In this document: positions 17,355 to 25,937 of the stretch, piece after piece
Layout: every line of letters begins with the position of its first letter
Position numbering within the stretch: position 1 is the first letter of the stretch
DNA from: SIG603 sp963621245
Lineage (GTDB): Bacteria; Bacillota; Clostridia; Oscillospirales; Acutalibacteraceae
Length of the DNA stretch: 64,000 nucleotides
Reading direction: 5' to 3'
Assembly (NCBI GenBank): GCA_963621245.1
Contig: CAVFCW010000009.1
Location: forward strand, 1 to 64,000
Notes under the pieces: model-generated
Databases searched by the model: none
The model's input: the letters and a program-made list of their open reading frames with translations, nothing else
Told to the model about the DNA's origin: nothing
Position numbers and translations under genes: made by a program

Positions 17355-18183
17355 TTTTTTCACCCCGTTTTTCCTTCTTTGATTTTGTCTTCACTAAAAT
17401 TATAATCAGCATTATCACGATAAGAGGTATCGCCATAATCGGTGCTGTTTTAATCGGCTCAATCTTGAATGCCTCGGCGGTAACGTGAAGCTCCTCGGTC
17501 TCCTGATTCTCGATTCTGTGGCCCGTAACCAAAAGGCGGTGGGTGTTCACGCCGTAGGGCGTACAGGTCAGAAGCGTTACGAGATCCTTGCCCACCTCGA
17601 TTTGAAGCTTATCCACCTCCTCGGGAAGAACGATTGCAATGTCGTCCACCTCGTAGGTGAAAAGTCGGTCGAGAACGGTAATTTTGAAGGTGTCGCCCAC
17701 CTCGAGCTTGTCAAGGTTGGAGAAAAGCGTTGCGCTGGGCAAACCTCTGTGAGCCGAGATGACGGCATGTGTGCTCTCGCCGCCTATGGGGAAGCTTGTT
17801 CCCTCGAGGTGGCCCGCGCCTACCTGCAAAACGCCCTCATCGGTTCCGTGGTAAATGGGAAGCTGAACGTTAATCTTATCGATCGTAATGTAGCCCATAA
17901 TGCCCGTTCCCGTAATATCGAGGGTCGTGTCGTAACCTTCGATTTTATAGGGGACAAAGAAAGCGGATGTATCCTCGGCGAGAGCCTTGTTGTAATTCTC
18001 TGCCGCCTCAAAATAAGAGGAATAGTCTTCTTTTGTCATATTGGCTACCGCCTCGTCATACTTTGAGATAACCTGTGTGGAATGTCTCACGTTGACATAG
18101 TTACTCACGGTCGGATATAACAGCACGGAAAGGCCCACGAAAAAAATCAGGACTAATATAATTGTACTTAAATGTTTTTTCAT
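17344..18183 (-). CDS. Class C (pilus-polymerising) sortase
   Basis: A 279-residue sortase that links pilin subunits through isopeptide bonds. It has an N-terminal membrane segment (8-26), the catalytic His145 (ISAHRG), Cys207 (TLLTC) and Arg216, in the class C string TPYGVNTHRLLVTGHR. A C-terminal membrane helix and a KTKSKKEKRG tail complete the class C layout. I see no DPW/DPF lid motif in the residue 65-90 region where class C enzymes carry it. The gene lies directly downstream of the LPSTG pilin, separated by a GC-rich hairpin at 18223-18247. Confidence 0.93.
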   Translation of the reverse strand: MKKHLSTIILVLIFFVGLSVLLYPTVSNYVNVRHSTQVISKYDEAVANMTKEDYSSYFEAAENYNKALAEDTSAFFVPYKIEGYDTTLDITGTGIMGYITIDKINVQLPIYHGTDEGVLQVGAGHLEGTSFPIGGESTHAVISAHRGLPSATLFSNLDKLEVGDTFKITVLDRLFTYEVDDIAIVLPEEVDKLQIEVGKDLVTLLTCTPYGVNTHRLLVTGHRIENQETEELHVTAEAFKIEPIKTAPIMAIPLIVIMLIIILVKTKSKKEKRGEKNDD

Positions 18184-18222
18184 GGGTCACTCCCTGGTGT
18201 TACTTCAAAAGGTAAGTTTAAG

Positions 18223-18247
18223 GGGTGGGCGTGGGATGTGCCCACCC
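18223..18247 (-). promoter_or_regulatory. Hairpin between pilin and sortase genes
   Basis: A perfect 8-bp GC stem, GGGTGGGC/GCCCACCC, with a 9-base loop and no T run after it. In this position it would act as a processing or stability element or a leaky terminator that makes more pilin than sortase mRNA. The rest of the 140-base gap shows no gene. Confidence 0.6.
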
Positions 18248-18323
18248 GCTCAAACAATCAGAATTCGTATGTTATTTTAATTGTATACCTACAATAATCG
18301 TACCGATTAATTTAGCTTATTAA

Positions 18324-19778
18324 TTAAGCGTCGTGGTTCATTCTCTTCTTTGTGATGAGAAGTACGAATGCGCCTGCCATGAGAACGCCGCCAACTACGT
18401 AGAAGATAGTTGTACCGATGCCGCCTGTGCTCGGAAGAGTTGCGCCGCTCTTGTTAACGATTGTAGCTGTAATTACACCTGTGTCTACATCACCTGTACC
18501 GAGGTTGCCGCCGTCAAGCTTTGTGAGCTTAGGATCATCAGATTCTGTATCGTGTGTAGCAGAAACGGTGAACTCGATAGGATCCATAGTCTTGAAACCT
18601 GTAGGTGTTGTTGTCTCAACGAGCTTGTAGTTACCGTCGTCAACGCCGTTCCATGCGAATGTTGTGAGGTCGCTGCCTTTAATCTCATCGCCTATTTTTT
18701 CGTAATTGCCTTCTTTGTTCTGCTTGAAAAGTGTGAAGCCGGCACCCTTAAGAGGCTCATTCTTCTCGTTAACCTTGTCAACGCTTACCTTGTATGTGAA
18801 GACGATGTTCTTGTCGTCAGGAGTTTTACCTGTGTCGCTCGGCTTGGTTGTTCCGTCGCCTGTGTTGTTCGGGTTGTTGGAGAATGTGAGGTTTGCTGTG
18901 TTCGGGTTACCTGTGGAACCGATAACTGCATCGCTATCAAGTGTCGCATTGTAAAGAACTACAACTTCGCTGTTTGATGTTGCGCCGAGTGCCTTAACGT
19001 CAGTGATTGCAACGTTGAGAACCTTATTGATCTTGTCCCAAGTCATATTATACTGACCAGTAGTAAGTACTGTGCCGTCCTCGCCGCCGATCTTAACCTG
19101 AACAGAACCTTCAACCAATGTGAGGTGAGTCATAGTATCGTTGAACTCGAGATAGTAGTGATCAAACTTAGAGATGTCGCCGAGCTTAGCTGTGAGCTTG
19201 TAGGGGATTGTGTCGCCGATATCGTAGTCAGCGGAATCCTGCCAGCCTGTTGTCTCGCCTGTCGAGTCGTTTGTGTCCTTAACCTTCTTCTCGAAAGAAG
19301 GAACATCTGTCTTTGTGGTAGGTGTTACAGTCTCGTCCGCTTCAGCAACCTTGAGAAGAGTAAGGTTCTTAGCGTCAACTGTGTCAGATACATTTGTTGT
19401 ATCCTCGATTACATAGTAACCGGTTGCCTCAAATGTAATTGAGCCTGTGCCTTCTATAGCTGCAGAAGTGCCCTTGTTGTCATAAACAGCCTTTGCAAGA
19501 GCGACCTGATCTGCTGTTGCGGTTTCAGCCATCTTCTTAGCTGCTGCAGCTGCTGTTGCGTCAGCACCTGTAAGACCGAGATAAGCAAGAAGTCCTTCTG
19601 CGTTATAGCCATCAGCCCAAGCGATTTCCTCGAGCTCGCCCTCGTCATTTACAGTACCTGTGAAAACCTGATAAGCCTTGAATGTGTGCTTTGTCAAATT
19701 GACTGATGCGCTTGCGGGAATAACCATGCAGAGCATTGTGGCAACTGCAAGTAAGCAAGCAATAATCTTCTTTGTCAT
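18324..19778 (-). CDS. Backbone pilin with LPSTG sorting signal
   Basis: A 484-residue secreted major pilin. A signal peptide ends at ASAS (residue 26). Domains follow the FimA/SpaA plan: an N-terminal part with HTFKAYQVFTG, a middle isopeptide-forming domain starting near VPSFEKKVKD, and a C-terminal Cna-B domain. The Cna-B domain includes GAGFTLFKQNKEG and the E-box-like YKLVETTTPTGF. It ends LPSTGG, a membrane helix and KKRMNHDA. The ATG at 19778 was chosen for GAGGAT at the right distance and the clean signal peptide; the longer reading runs into the leader. It is preceded by the giant adhesin and followed by the class C sortase. Confidence 0.93.
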   Translation of the reverse strand: MTKKIIACLLAVATMLCMVIPASASVNLTKHTFKAYQVFTGTVNDEGELEEIAWADGYNAEGLLAYLGLTGADATAAAAAKKMAETATADQVALAKAVYDNKGTSAAIEGTGSITFEATGYYVIEDTTNVSDTVDAKNLTLLKVAEADETVTPTTKTDVPSFEKKVKDTNDSTGETTGWQDSADYDIGDTIPYKLTAKLGDISKFDHYYLEFNDTMTHLTLVEGSVQVKIGGEDGTVLTTGQYNMTWDKINKVLNVAITDVKALGATSNSEVVVLYNATLDSDAVIGSTGNPNTANLTFSNNPNNTGDGTTKPSDTGKTPDDKNIVFTYKVSVDKVNEKNEPLKGAGFTLFKQNKEGNYEKIGDEIKGSDLTTFAWNGVDDGNYKLVETTTPTGFKTMDPIEFTVSATHDTESDDPKLTKLDGGNLGTGDVDTGVITATIVNKSGATLPSTGGIGTTIFYVVGGVLMAGAFVLLITKKRMNHDA

Positions 19779-19867
19779 ATGTTTATCCTCACTTTCAAAA
19801 AACATACATTTGTTCTTTTCTTCAAAATTCGTTACCCCACGGGTGGTGGAAGCATGTTTAGTATTCA

Positions 19868-22800
19868 TCACGCTTCCCCCTTGCCCTTACGCCTTTTGAA
19901 GTATATTACTGTCAGCGAAGCCGCCATTGTGGCAAGTCCGCCGAATAAGTACGGTGTTGTGCCCGTGCCGCCCGTGTTGGGAAGCTTGTAGGGCTCGCTC
20001 TCGGTGTTCTTCTTGTTGTTAACCGTGATAACGCCTGATTGAATGCCCGTGTTGTTAACGTAGGTTACGTTGTAGGTGCTGTCGGGATTAAGCTCTTCAA
20101 CGGTGTAGTAAACATCAAGAATTTTGCCGTTAACCTCTTTTGTAGCGGGAAGATTCTCCCACTTGTAGGTGTAGCTGTTGGAAGTATTAAGAGTTACAGG
20201 TTCGCCGTAAGCCACGGCATCGTCAGAAACCCACTTTGCCTTTGTATATGTGGCTTTCATAGTTGAGGCTGACATTCCCCACTGGAATGATGCATAAATA
20301 GTAACATCATCATCAATTGTGCCCGCACTCCAGCTTGATGCACCGCCACTATGTGAAACCTTCGTAACCGTACCGTTCATTTTATATGAGATGTCATTCC
20401 AATAGCCTGAAGTTGAGAGCGTAAATTCAGTTCCCGGCGAAACCTGATACTCAACCGAATCATACGTGCTTGTAAAGTCGTTATACTGTGCGACTACCGT
20501 TACGGTCTTGTAATTGAGGTGCTTGGTGTTCTGATAAAGCTGAACCTGAATGTCCTTTGTGCCGGAAACCTCGTTGCCGTTAAAGTCGAACCAAAGTTTC
20601 TTTACCTGAAGTGTGCCGAGCTTATTCGGAACATAAATCGTGCCGTAACTGTTGTAGGAGATAAAGAGTATATCGTCCTTTGTTATGCCCTCGCTCTTTA
20701 AGAGGTTTGAGTTACTCGATGCCCAGCTGTCGGCTGTCGTGCCGCTATCGAGCGGAACAAAATACCAAAGCTTTGTGCCGAGAGTGTATCCCGTCGGAGC
20801 TTTTGTCTCCTTGAGGTAATAGAGCGTGTTTCTCGTTATGTTTGTAAGTTTGAGTGAAGCTGTACCCGCACTGTTTGTGACAAGGCTTGTGTCGTTAATC
20901 TTGCCCCACGCACTGTCGGAGTACTTATATACATCAAACTCCGCGCCCTCGAGAGTTTTCTGGTATCTGTCCTCGTCAACCTTAACTATCGTAAGTGTGT
21001 TTGACTTTGTGACGGTAGCCGCCGAATCGGCTTCCTTAACCTCAACCTTGTTTTCTTTCTCGATTACGGTATCGCCCTCGAGAGAAACGCTGTTGGAGAA
21101 ACTTGAAAGCGTCTGGCTGTTCCAGTTCTCAATCGTGTAAACATACGAGAGAACGAGCGGTGTTCCATCGGGAATCTCCATCGTGAGGGTGTTCGTGCTC
21201 TCATCAAACTTAGAAAGAAAGATGTCGCTGTCGATGAGCGAACCGATGCAGTGGTTACTGGAGTTGCTCTCATCGTAGGAGTAAAGCTTAATCTTGGTCA
21301 AGTCAACCGAAACCTTAACTCCGTTCGAAGTTGTGAGTTTATCGGTAAGTGTAAGCGGATTGCCTGCGTTGAGCGTTTCGCCCGCTGGATTGATTGTTAC
21401 GTAGTAGCGAATGTCGTTTGTGAGCTTTCCGCTGCCGTCCTTAACCTGTTCGCCCGCTTTCTCGAGGACCTCTGTTGTCTTCTTGATGGTTGTCTGGTTC
21501 TCGGCAGTCTTGTCGCCCCACTTAGCTATATTGAGGTAATCCTTTGAGCCGTTCTTGAGGTTCTCCCAATATTCATCGGTGATCATAACGGTGTAGTCGA
21601 TGTAGTAGCCCAAAGTGTTGTTGCTGCTTGTAAGTTCAGTCGGACGTCCCGAAGGAAGCACTACCGTGAGAACGTTGTTCTTAACCGTAATAACAGGCTT
21701 GTTTGCGGCATCATTCAGATTGTAATTGCCGTAACTATCACTTTTATATTCCCAATCATAGAAAGGCTTATCAACAATGGATACCTTTACATCACTTGCA
21801 CTTAACTCAACTCCCTCGGGAAGAGTATCTGTGATTGTGATCTCATCGGTAGTGTCGGGCTTGACATAAATTGTGTAGCTGAGCTTTTTATCATCAAGCT
21901 TATCGTAATCTACCGTGTATCCGCTTTCCTGATACTTTCCGTCCAACTTAAGGCGTTTCTTAAAGTCGCCCTTCTTTGTGAAGGTAGTCGTGCTTTCACG
22001 TTCTATATCGTTGCTCTTAGCCGTATTCTTAATAGTGATCGATTCGTCAGAATCAAGGTCTTTTGTCTCGAAAATCGAGTAGTAGTAAGCATTTATTGTT
22101 TTACCGCTCCAAGTGCTGTTCGGCTTGAGTGTGAGAACAAAGCTTACTATCTTTGCGTTCTCATCGCTTATCGTATTTCCGTTTGCATCGGAACCGACTA
22201 CAGAATCTACACTATACTCGAGATTACTCTGAGAAACGAACCAATTCTTGACCTCGGAAATCGTTGTCCAGTGGACGTTCTCGTCAAACGTTCCGTCGTC
22301 CTTAGTGAGCTTATCGGTAACAACTATCGGAGTATCCGTGCCTGCCGTGGGATTGAATGTAATCTTCCACTGCTGGCTTCTCTGCGTTGTTCCCGTTACC
22401 TCCTGGCTCTCTCCGTTTGCCTGTTTGCTCGGGAAGAAGTCCGTCGGAAGAACGCCGATAGTCGAATCGTCTTCGTATTTACCCTTATCCGGTACATCAA
22501 CAACAACCTTGTTTGTCTTTGTTACGGTTTCGTCCGATGCCGTAACAGGTGTTGTGTAAGTTATTGTGTAAGAACATCCGTTATCAACGTGAATCTTACT
22601 GTAATTATTATTTACAAATTCAGAGGTAAGGTCGGTGCTCTGCCCGTTGGTGTCGTACTTTTTAACGCTGAGATTGGTAACCTTGCTCCAGTCGATGTTT
22701 GTACCGTCCAGAGTATCTGTTATGCTCCAATCACCCGCTACATTCTGTGCCTTGTCGGGGTTAACCGTAATCGTCCAGTTGATGCCCGTCTTGGTCTCGT

Positions 22801-24382
22801 TCACAGAACCGCTCTTCTCAACAATCTTCTTCTGAATCTCGCTGCTTGTATGATCCTGATTCTTCCAGTTGTCTCCGTCCTTTGCAACAACGGTATTTTC
22901 AACCTTTGTATAACCGTTTGAAGAGTGGTCGATATCGCTTACATCAACGGTATAAGTCACGGTATAAGAACCGTTAGCGTCAAGCTTGGGAAGAACAAGA
23001 TTTAAGTTCTTATCATTAATTTCTTTACTTGTGGGCTCTACGGTTTTTCCGTCACCGTCCACAATCGTAACATTATTTTTATCGATTGAAACGCCGTTCA
23101 AGCCCTGATAATAAATGCTGTCCTGAATCTTAACGACATCATCCGTACCTGTTGTGGATGTGGCAACAACAGTGTAAGTGATTTTTCCGTTATTTACTTC
23201 ACTTGCGGTTTTCTTTACCTGAAGATCGCTGGTCTCTTTCTTCGGCACTATATTATAAGTAGGGCCGTCATCCTTGAACTTGATAACCGTGCTCTCTCCG
23301 TCGCCTGTTTTCTTAGCGGTACCGCTTATGGTGAGAGAGCCTTGGAAGTCATCGTTTGTAGCAAGGAACTTCTGGTTGAACATAATCTGAACGTGACCGT
23401 CGGTACTTACCTTATAAATACCCCAAGAATCCTCAGCGCTTGTTCCGCCGTAGGTTACACTGCCTATCGTACCTCCTATGTAGCCGTCCGTAAACTGGGT
23501 AATCGAGAATCCCTCGGGAAGGTCATAAAGGAGAACATTCTTTTGCTCGGTAACATTTGAGTGAGGTATCGAATAAGTGAGGTCAAGCTTAATTTTGTCG
23601 CCGTCCGTGAGTGTATCGCCGTCTTTAAGCTCCACCCAACTTGATTGACCGTTCGGCAACTTAGAAAGCTTGAAGTTCAACTCGCTCGCAATACCATCGA
23701 TGCCCTGGCTGTTATGCTCGTTCTCATCGATCTCGGTATCCTTGTCGATAACGAGATCATCGTCCTGAGCGGAAATGCCGTTCTCGTCATCGGAGCTTTC
23801 TTCATTCTCGGAAGAATTTGCGTTCTCGGCTTTGTTTGCATTATTTGCGCTGTTAGCGTTGTTTGAGCTGTTCGAATTATCGTTGTTCGCAGGCTCAATG
23901 TCGTTCACAAGGCAATCTGCCGAGTGCACGTGAGGAGTTTTGTCACAAACAAGCTTGTAGCAAGAAGCGTCGTGAACGTGTACGGGAGCCGAAATCGTCT
24001 CGGTGTAAAGCTCATCGCCTTCACCCTCTGTGCTCTCTGCCGACTGAGCGTTAATCTGCTCGTTGTAGGCATTAAGCTCCTGATTGTAAGCGTCAGCCGC
24101 CGTGAGTGTGCCCAAATCGCCGTCCTCGTAAAGAGTGGCGAAATCCAAATCGCCGTCCTCTCCGTCAAGTCCGCAAACAAGCTCGTAGCACGATTTGTCA
24201 TGCGTGTGCTCCTCCTGCCCGCAGATATAATCAGCCGTTGCGGCAATACCGACGCCGGCAAGCTCACGGTTAACAACCAGTGAAGTCAGGAGCGACAGGC
24301 ACAAAAACATAGCTATAAAGCGGTTACGCCTCTTGTGGTTCTTTTCGAACCTTGTGACATAATCTTTAACAACTGTTTTCAT
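19868..24382 (-). CDS. Giant LPNTG adhesin / pilus tip protein
   Basis: A 1504-residue wall-anchored surface protein. A long basic N-terminus and hydrophobic segment (residues 23-36) form a YSIRK-less signal peptide. Residues 54-70 and 135-157 are Cys/His-rich repeats (HTHDKSC, HVHDASC, HVHSADC). A long Asn/Ser-rich low-complexity linker covers about 160-200. Many Ig-like adhesin domains with Thr/Asp-rich strands follow. Near the end are a SpaA-type Cna-B domain (GAEFDVYKYSD, YYLKETKAPTGY), another Cna-B-like segment, LPNTG, a membrane helix and KRRKGKGEA. Its size and position suggest the tip or ancillary adhesin of the pilus. The ligand is unknown. Confidence 0.9.
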   Translation of the reverse strand: MKTVVKDYVTRFEKNHKRRNRFIAMFLCLSLLTSLVVNRELAGVGIAATADYICGQEEHTHDKSCYELVCGLDGEDGDLDFATLYEDGDLGTLTAADAYNQELNAYNEQINAQSAESTEGEGDELYTETISAPVHVHDASCYKLVCDKTPHVHSADCLVNDIEPANNDNSNSSNNANSANNANKAENANSSENEESSDDENGISAQDDDLVIDKDTEIDENEHNSQGIDGIASELNFKLSKLPNGQSSWVELKDGDTLTDGDKIKLDLTYSIPHSNVTEQKNVLLYDLPEGFSITQFTDGYIGGTIGSVTYGGTSAEDSWGIYKVSTDGHVQIMFNQKFLATNDDFQGSLTISGTAKKTGDGESTVIKFKDDGPTYNIVPKKETSDLQVKKTASEVNNGKITYTVVATSTTGTDDVVKIQDSIYYQGLNGVSIDKNNVTIVDGDGKTVEPTSKEINDKNLNLVLPKLDANGSYTVTYTVDVSDIDHSSNGYTKVENTVVAKDGDNWKNQDHTSSEIQKKIVEKSGSVNETKTGINWTITVNPDKAQNVAGDWSITDTLDGTNIDWSKVTNLSVKKYDTNGQSTDLTSEFVNNNYSKIHVDNGCSYTITYTTPVTASDETVTKTNKVVVDVPDKGKYEDDSTIGVLPTDFFPSKQANGESQEVTGTTQRSQQWKITFNPTAGTDTPIVVTDKLTKDDGTFDENVHWTTISEVKNWFVSQSNLEYSVDSVVGSDANGNTISDENAKIVSFVLTLKPNSTWSGKTINAYYYSIFETKDLDSDESITIKNTAKSNDIERESTTTFTKKGDFKKRLKLDGKYQESGYTVDYDKLDDKKLSYTIYVKPDTTDEITITDTLPEGVELSASDVKVSIVDKPFYDWEYKSDSYGNYNLNDAANKPVITVKNNVLTVVLPSGRPTELTSSNNTLGYYIDYTVMITDEYWENLKNGSKDYLNIAKWGDKTAENQTTIKKTTEVLEKAGEQVKDGSGKLTNDIRYYVTINPAGETLNAGNPLTLTDKLTTSNGVKVSVDLTKIKLYSYDESNSSNHCIGSLIDSDIFLSKFDESTNTLTMEIPDGTPLVLSYVYTIENWNSQTLSSFSNSVSLEGDTVIEKENKVEVKEADSAATVTKSNTLTIVKVDEDRYQKTLEGAEFDVYKYSDSAWGKINDTSLVTNSAGTASLKLTNITRNTLYYLKETKAPTGYTLGTKLWYFVPLDSGTTADSWASSNSNLLKSEGITKDDILFISYNSYGTIYVPNKLGTLQVKKLWFDFNGNEVSGTKDIQVQLYQNTKHLNYKTVTVVAQYNDFTSTYDSVEYQVSPGTEFTLSTSGYWNDISYKMNGTVTKVSHSGGASSWSAGTIDDDVTIYASFQWGMSASTMKATYTKAKWVSDDAVAYGEPVTLNTSNSYTYKWENLPATKEVNGKILDVYYTVEELNPDSTYNVTYVNNTGIQSGVITVNNKKNTESEPYKLPNTGGTGTTPYLFGGLATMAASLTVIYFKRRKGKGEA

Positions 24383-24585
24383 TACCTTTACCTCTCAATA
24401 AAAATCCTAAACGATCAAAAGTGAAAGACAGAAACTTTATCTCTATCGGAAAATCCGAGAGTTAACAGTTATTTAATTTTACACGCCAAACACACACAAA
24501 GAAAGTGTTGCTGTGTGCTTTTTGGCATGTTTAGAAAGAAAGTGATGTGAAAGTGAAAATGTGAAAGTGAATTTATAATCATCTG
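24383..24585 (-). promoter_or_regulatory. 203-base intercistronic region upstream of the adhesin
   Basis: No gene. On the minus strand it holds, in order, two tandem 14-base copies of a TTCACTTTCACAT motif (24545-24572), a long hairpin with GCCAAA/TTTGGC and CACACA/TGTGTG arms (24485-24526), and a small hairpin with TCGGA/TCCGA arms (24440-24462). No clean promoter is visible. The layout suggests post-transcriptional control inside the pilus operon. Confidence 0.5.
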
Positions 24586-25173
24586 TCAGGTTATAGTTGA
24601 AAATCTCTCAAACGGCCAAACTCTCAAAAAGACCTTGCCGACTATTTGAGTTTTCTCTATACACCCAATAGAAGAATTTCTCGAATCTATCGATACGCTT
24701 CTGTGGTCGCCGAGAACGAAGTATCTGTTTTCGGGAACCTGATACGGAAAGTTGATGTTGCACTCGCCCAGTGCGAGTTCATCGACATACGGCTCATCGA
24801 GCCTTTCGCCGTTGACGCTTACGTTTCCGTCCTCGTCAATATCGATTATATCGCCGGGCATACCGATTATTCGCTTGATAAGCAGTTTGTTCTGCCAGCT
24901 GAAACTGACAAGCTCGCCCGTTGAGTAGTTGTTGTTCTTCACAAGCAGGAGAATATCCTGATCGTAAAGCGTCGGCTCCATGCTTGTGCCCGAAACCTTG
25001 AGCACGGGAAAAATGAGCGTTGCGAGAAGCACCGCGACCGCAGCCACAACCAACACGGCGCCGATTGTGCTTGTAAGCACACGCCTGTATCTTTTCTTAT
25101 AAGCCAAGCGGTCTCTTTCCTTGGTAACCTCGTCAAGCGACGGAATTGCCGCTTTAACTATTTTATCTTCCAT
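24586..25173 (-). CDS. lepB: Signal peptidase I of the pilus locus
   Basis: A 195-residue membrane protease that removes signal peptides. One membrane segment (about 33-55) precedes the catalytic Ser box SGTSMEPTL and the general base Lys in LIKRIIGMPGD, with the later GDHRSVSIDSR box. A single-membrane-segment signal peptidase inside a pilus operon parallels SipA/LepA of streptococcal pilus islands, where it helps pilus assembly. Its start overlaps the stop of the coiled-coil gene by one base (TGATG), so the two are translationally coupled. Confidence 0.95.
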   Translation of the reverse strand: MEDKIVKAAIPSLDEVTKERDRLAYKKRYRRVLTSTIGAVLVVAAVAVLLATLIFPVLKVSGTSMEPTLYDQDILLLVKNNNYSTGELVSFSWQNKLLIKRIIGMPGDIIDIDEDGNVSVNGERLDEPYVDELALGECNINFPYQVPENRYFVLGDHRSVSIDSRNSSIGCIEKTQIVGKVFLRVWPFERFSTIT

Positions 25174-25466
25174 CAGCTCTCACCCCCGCCGTTTGCGTCG
25201 GCTAAAAGCTTCTCGTATTTTTCCTTGAGGCTTTTGGCTGAAAGTATATATTCCTCTGCCGCCTTGTCGGCTTTCGCAAAAACATCGTTGAGCGTGAGTG
25301 CCGCCTCGGCGATAGAGCCGGAATTCTCTATTTTAATTTCGCGATCCCGAAGCTTTTCTTCAAGTTCGTTTTTTTCTTTTTCAAGCCGCTCGTTGTCTCC
25401 TTCGAGGGCATAGATAATCTCGATGAGCTCCGAACGGCTCATTCTTCTGAGTTCCTTGTTTGCCAT
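25173..25466 (-). CDS. Small coiled-coil protein at the head of the pilus operon
   Basis: A 97-residue charged protein. Residues 18-45 form a strong predicted coiled coil (ERLEKEKNELEEKL), and a second helix covers residues 53-92. No signal peptide or membrane segment is present, so it is likely cytoplasmic. I do not recognise a family. It is the first gene after the pilus promoter, with AAAGGA before the ATG, and is coupled to the signal peptidase gene. A chaperone or scaffold role in secretion is only a guess from its place. Confidence 0.75.
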   Translation of the reverse strand: MANKELRRMSRSELIEIIYALEGDNERLEKEKNELEEKLRDREIKIENSGSIAEAALTLNDVFAKADKAAEEYILSAKSLKEKYEKLLADANGGGES

Positions 25467-25547
25467 CTATTCCTTTTTCGTACAAGTATCCGATAAAGTT
25501 AGCATTTGCTAAAGTTTATATTAAAACATCCAGTCTTTTGCATCCTA

Positions 25548-25575
25548 ATTTTACCATGTTTAATTAAATTGTCAA
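25548..25575 (-). promoter_or_regulatory. Pilus operon promoter
   Basis: On the minus strand TTGACA, 16 bases, TAAAAT with TGG before the -10. Transcription would start near 25541, about 75 bases before the first gene. Confidence 0.7.
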
Positions 25576-25884
25576 ATTCAACTTATTAAAGCGTTAAATT
25601 TCTGATTATGCAACATTTTTGCACTTTGTTTAAATTCAATTTTAAACACTATTTTAAATTAAATTCTCAAATTAGCCTTTACTTTAAAACCAAGCACAAT
25701 TATTGCTGTTTATTTAAATTTAAGTTTCGAGCAAATGCAAAATTGTTTTATTTAAACTTAAATCAATATAGTGTTTACCAAAACCATATACATCAAAATA
25801 GTGTAAAAAATCCACAAATTAGTCAAAGCTAACGAAATGTTAAATTTCTGTAAAATTCTAAAATGCTTCTTTAACGGCAAAAAA
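25576..25884. promoter_or_regulatory. AT-rich control region upstream of the pilus promoter
   Basis: About 310 bases of very AT-rich DNA with no credible gene. It contains repeated TTTAAA blocks between 25615 and 25765. It also has a pair of direct repeats of ATCAA(T/A)ATAGTGT starting at 25762 and 25792, exactly 30 bases apart, and two copies of GTTAAATTTCTG near 25590 and 25840. It may hold regulator binding sites or a curved UP-like element. Confidence 0.4.
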
Positions 25885-25915
25885 ATCAACCCTTAATTCA
25901 AAATTAAGAGCTGAT
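25885..25915 (-). terminator. Terminator of the barnase-DUF554 operon
   Basis: On the minus strand ATCAGCTCTTAATT pairs with AATTAAGGGTTGAT around a 3-base loop and is followed by T6-7. Confidence 0.8.
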
Positions 25916-25937
25916 TAAAGGTCAAAATATCGATTTA

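Noticed and set aside
20000..24000. Long plus-strand open frames within the adhesin gene
   Set aside because: They are shadows of a GC-biased coding strand and have no start signals or protein-like composition.
25608..25832. Open reading frame of 74 codons on the plus strand in the AT-rich gap
   Set aside because: Its composition is almost all Phe, Lys, Asn and Tyr from AT-rich DNA, there is no ribosome binding site, and it overlaps the upstream region of the pilus operon.
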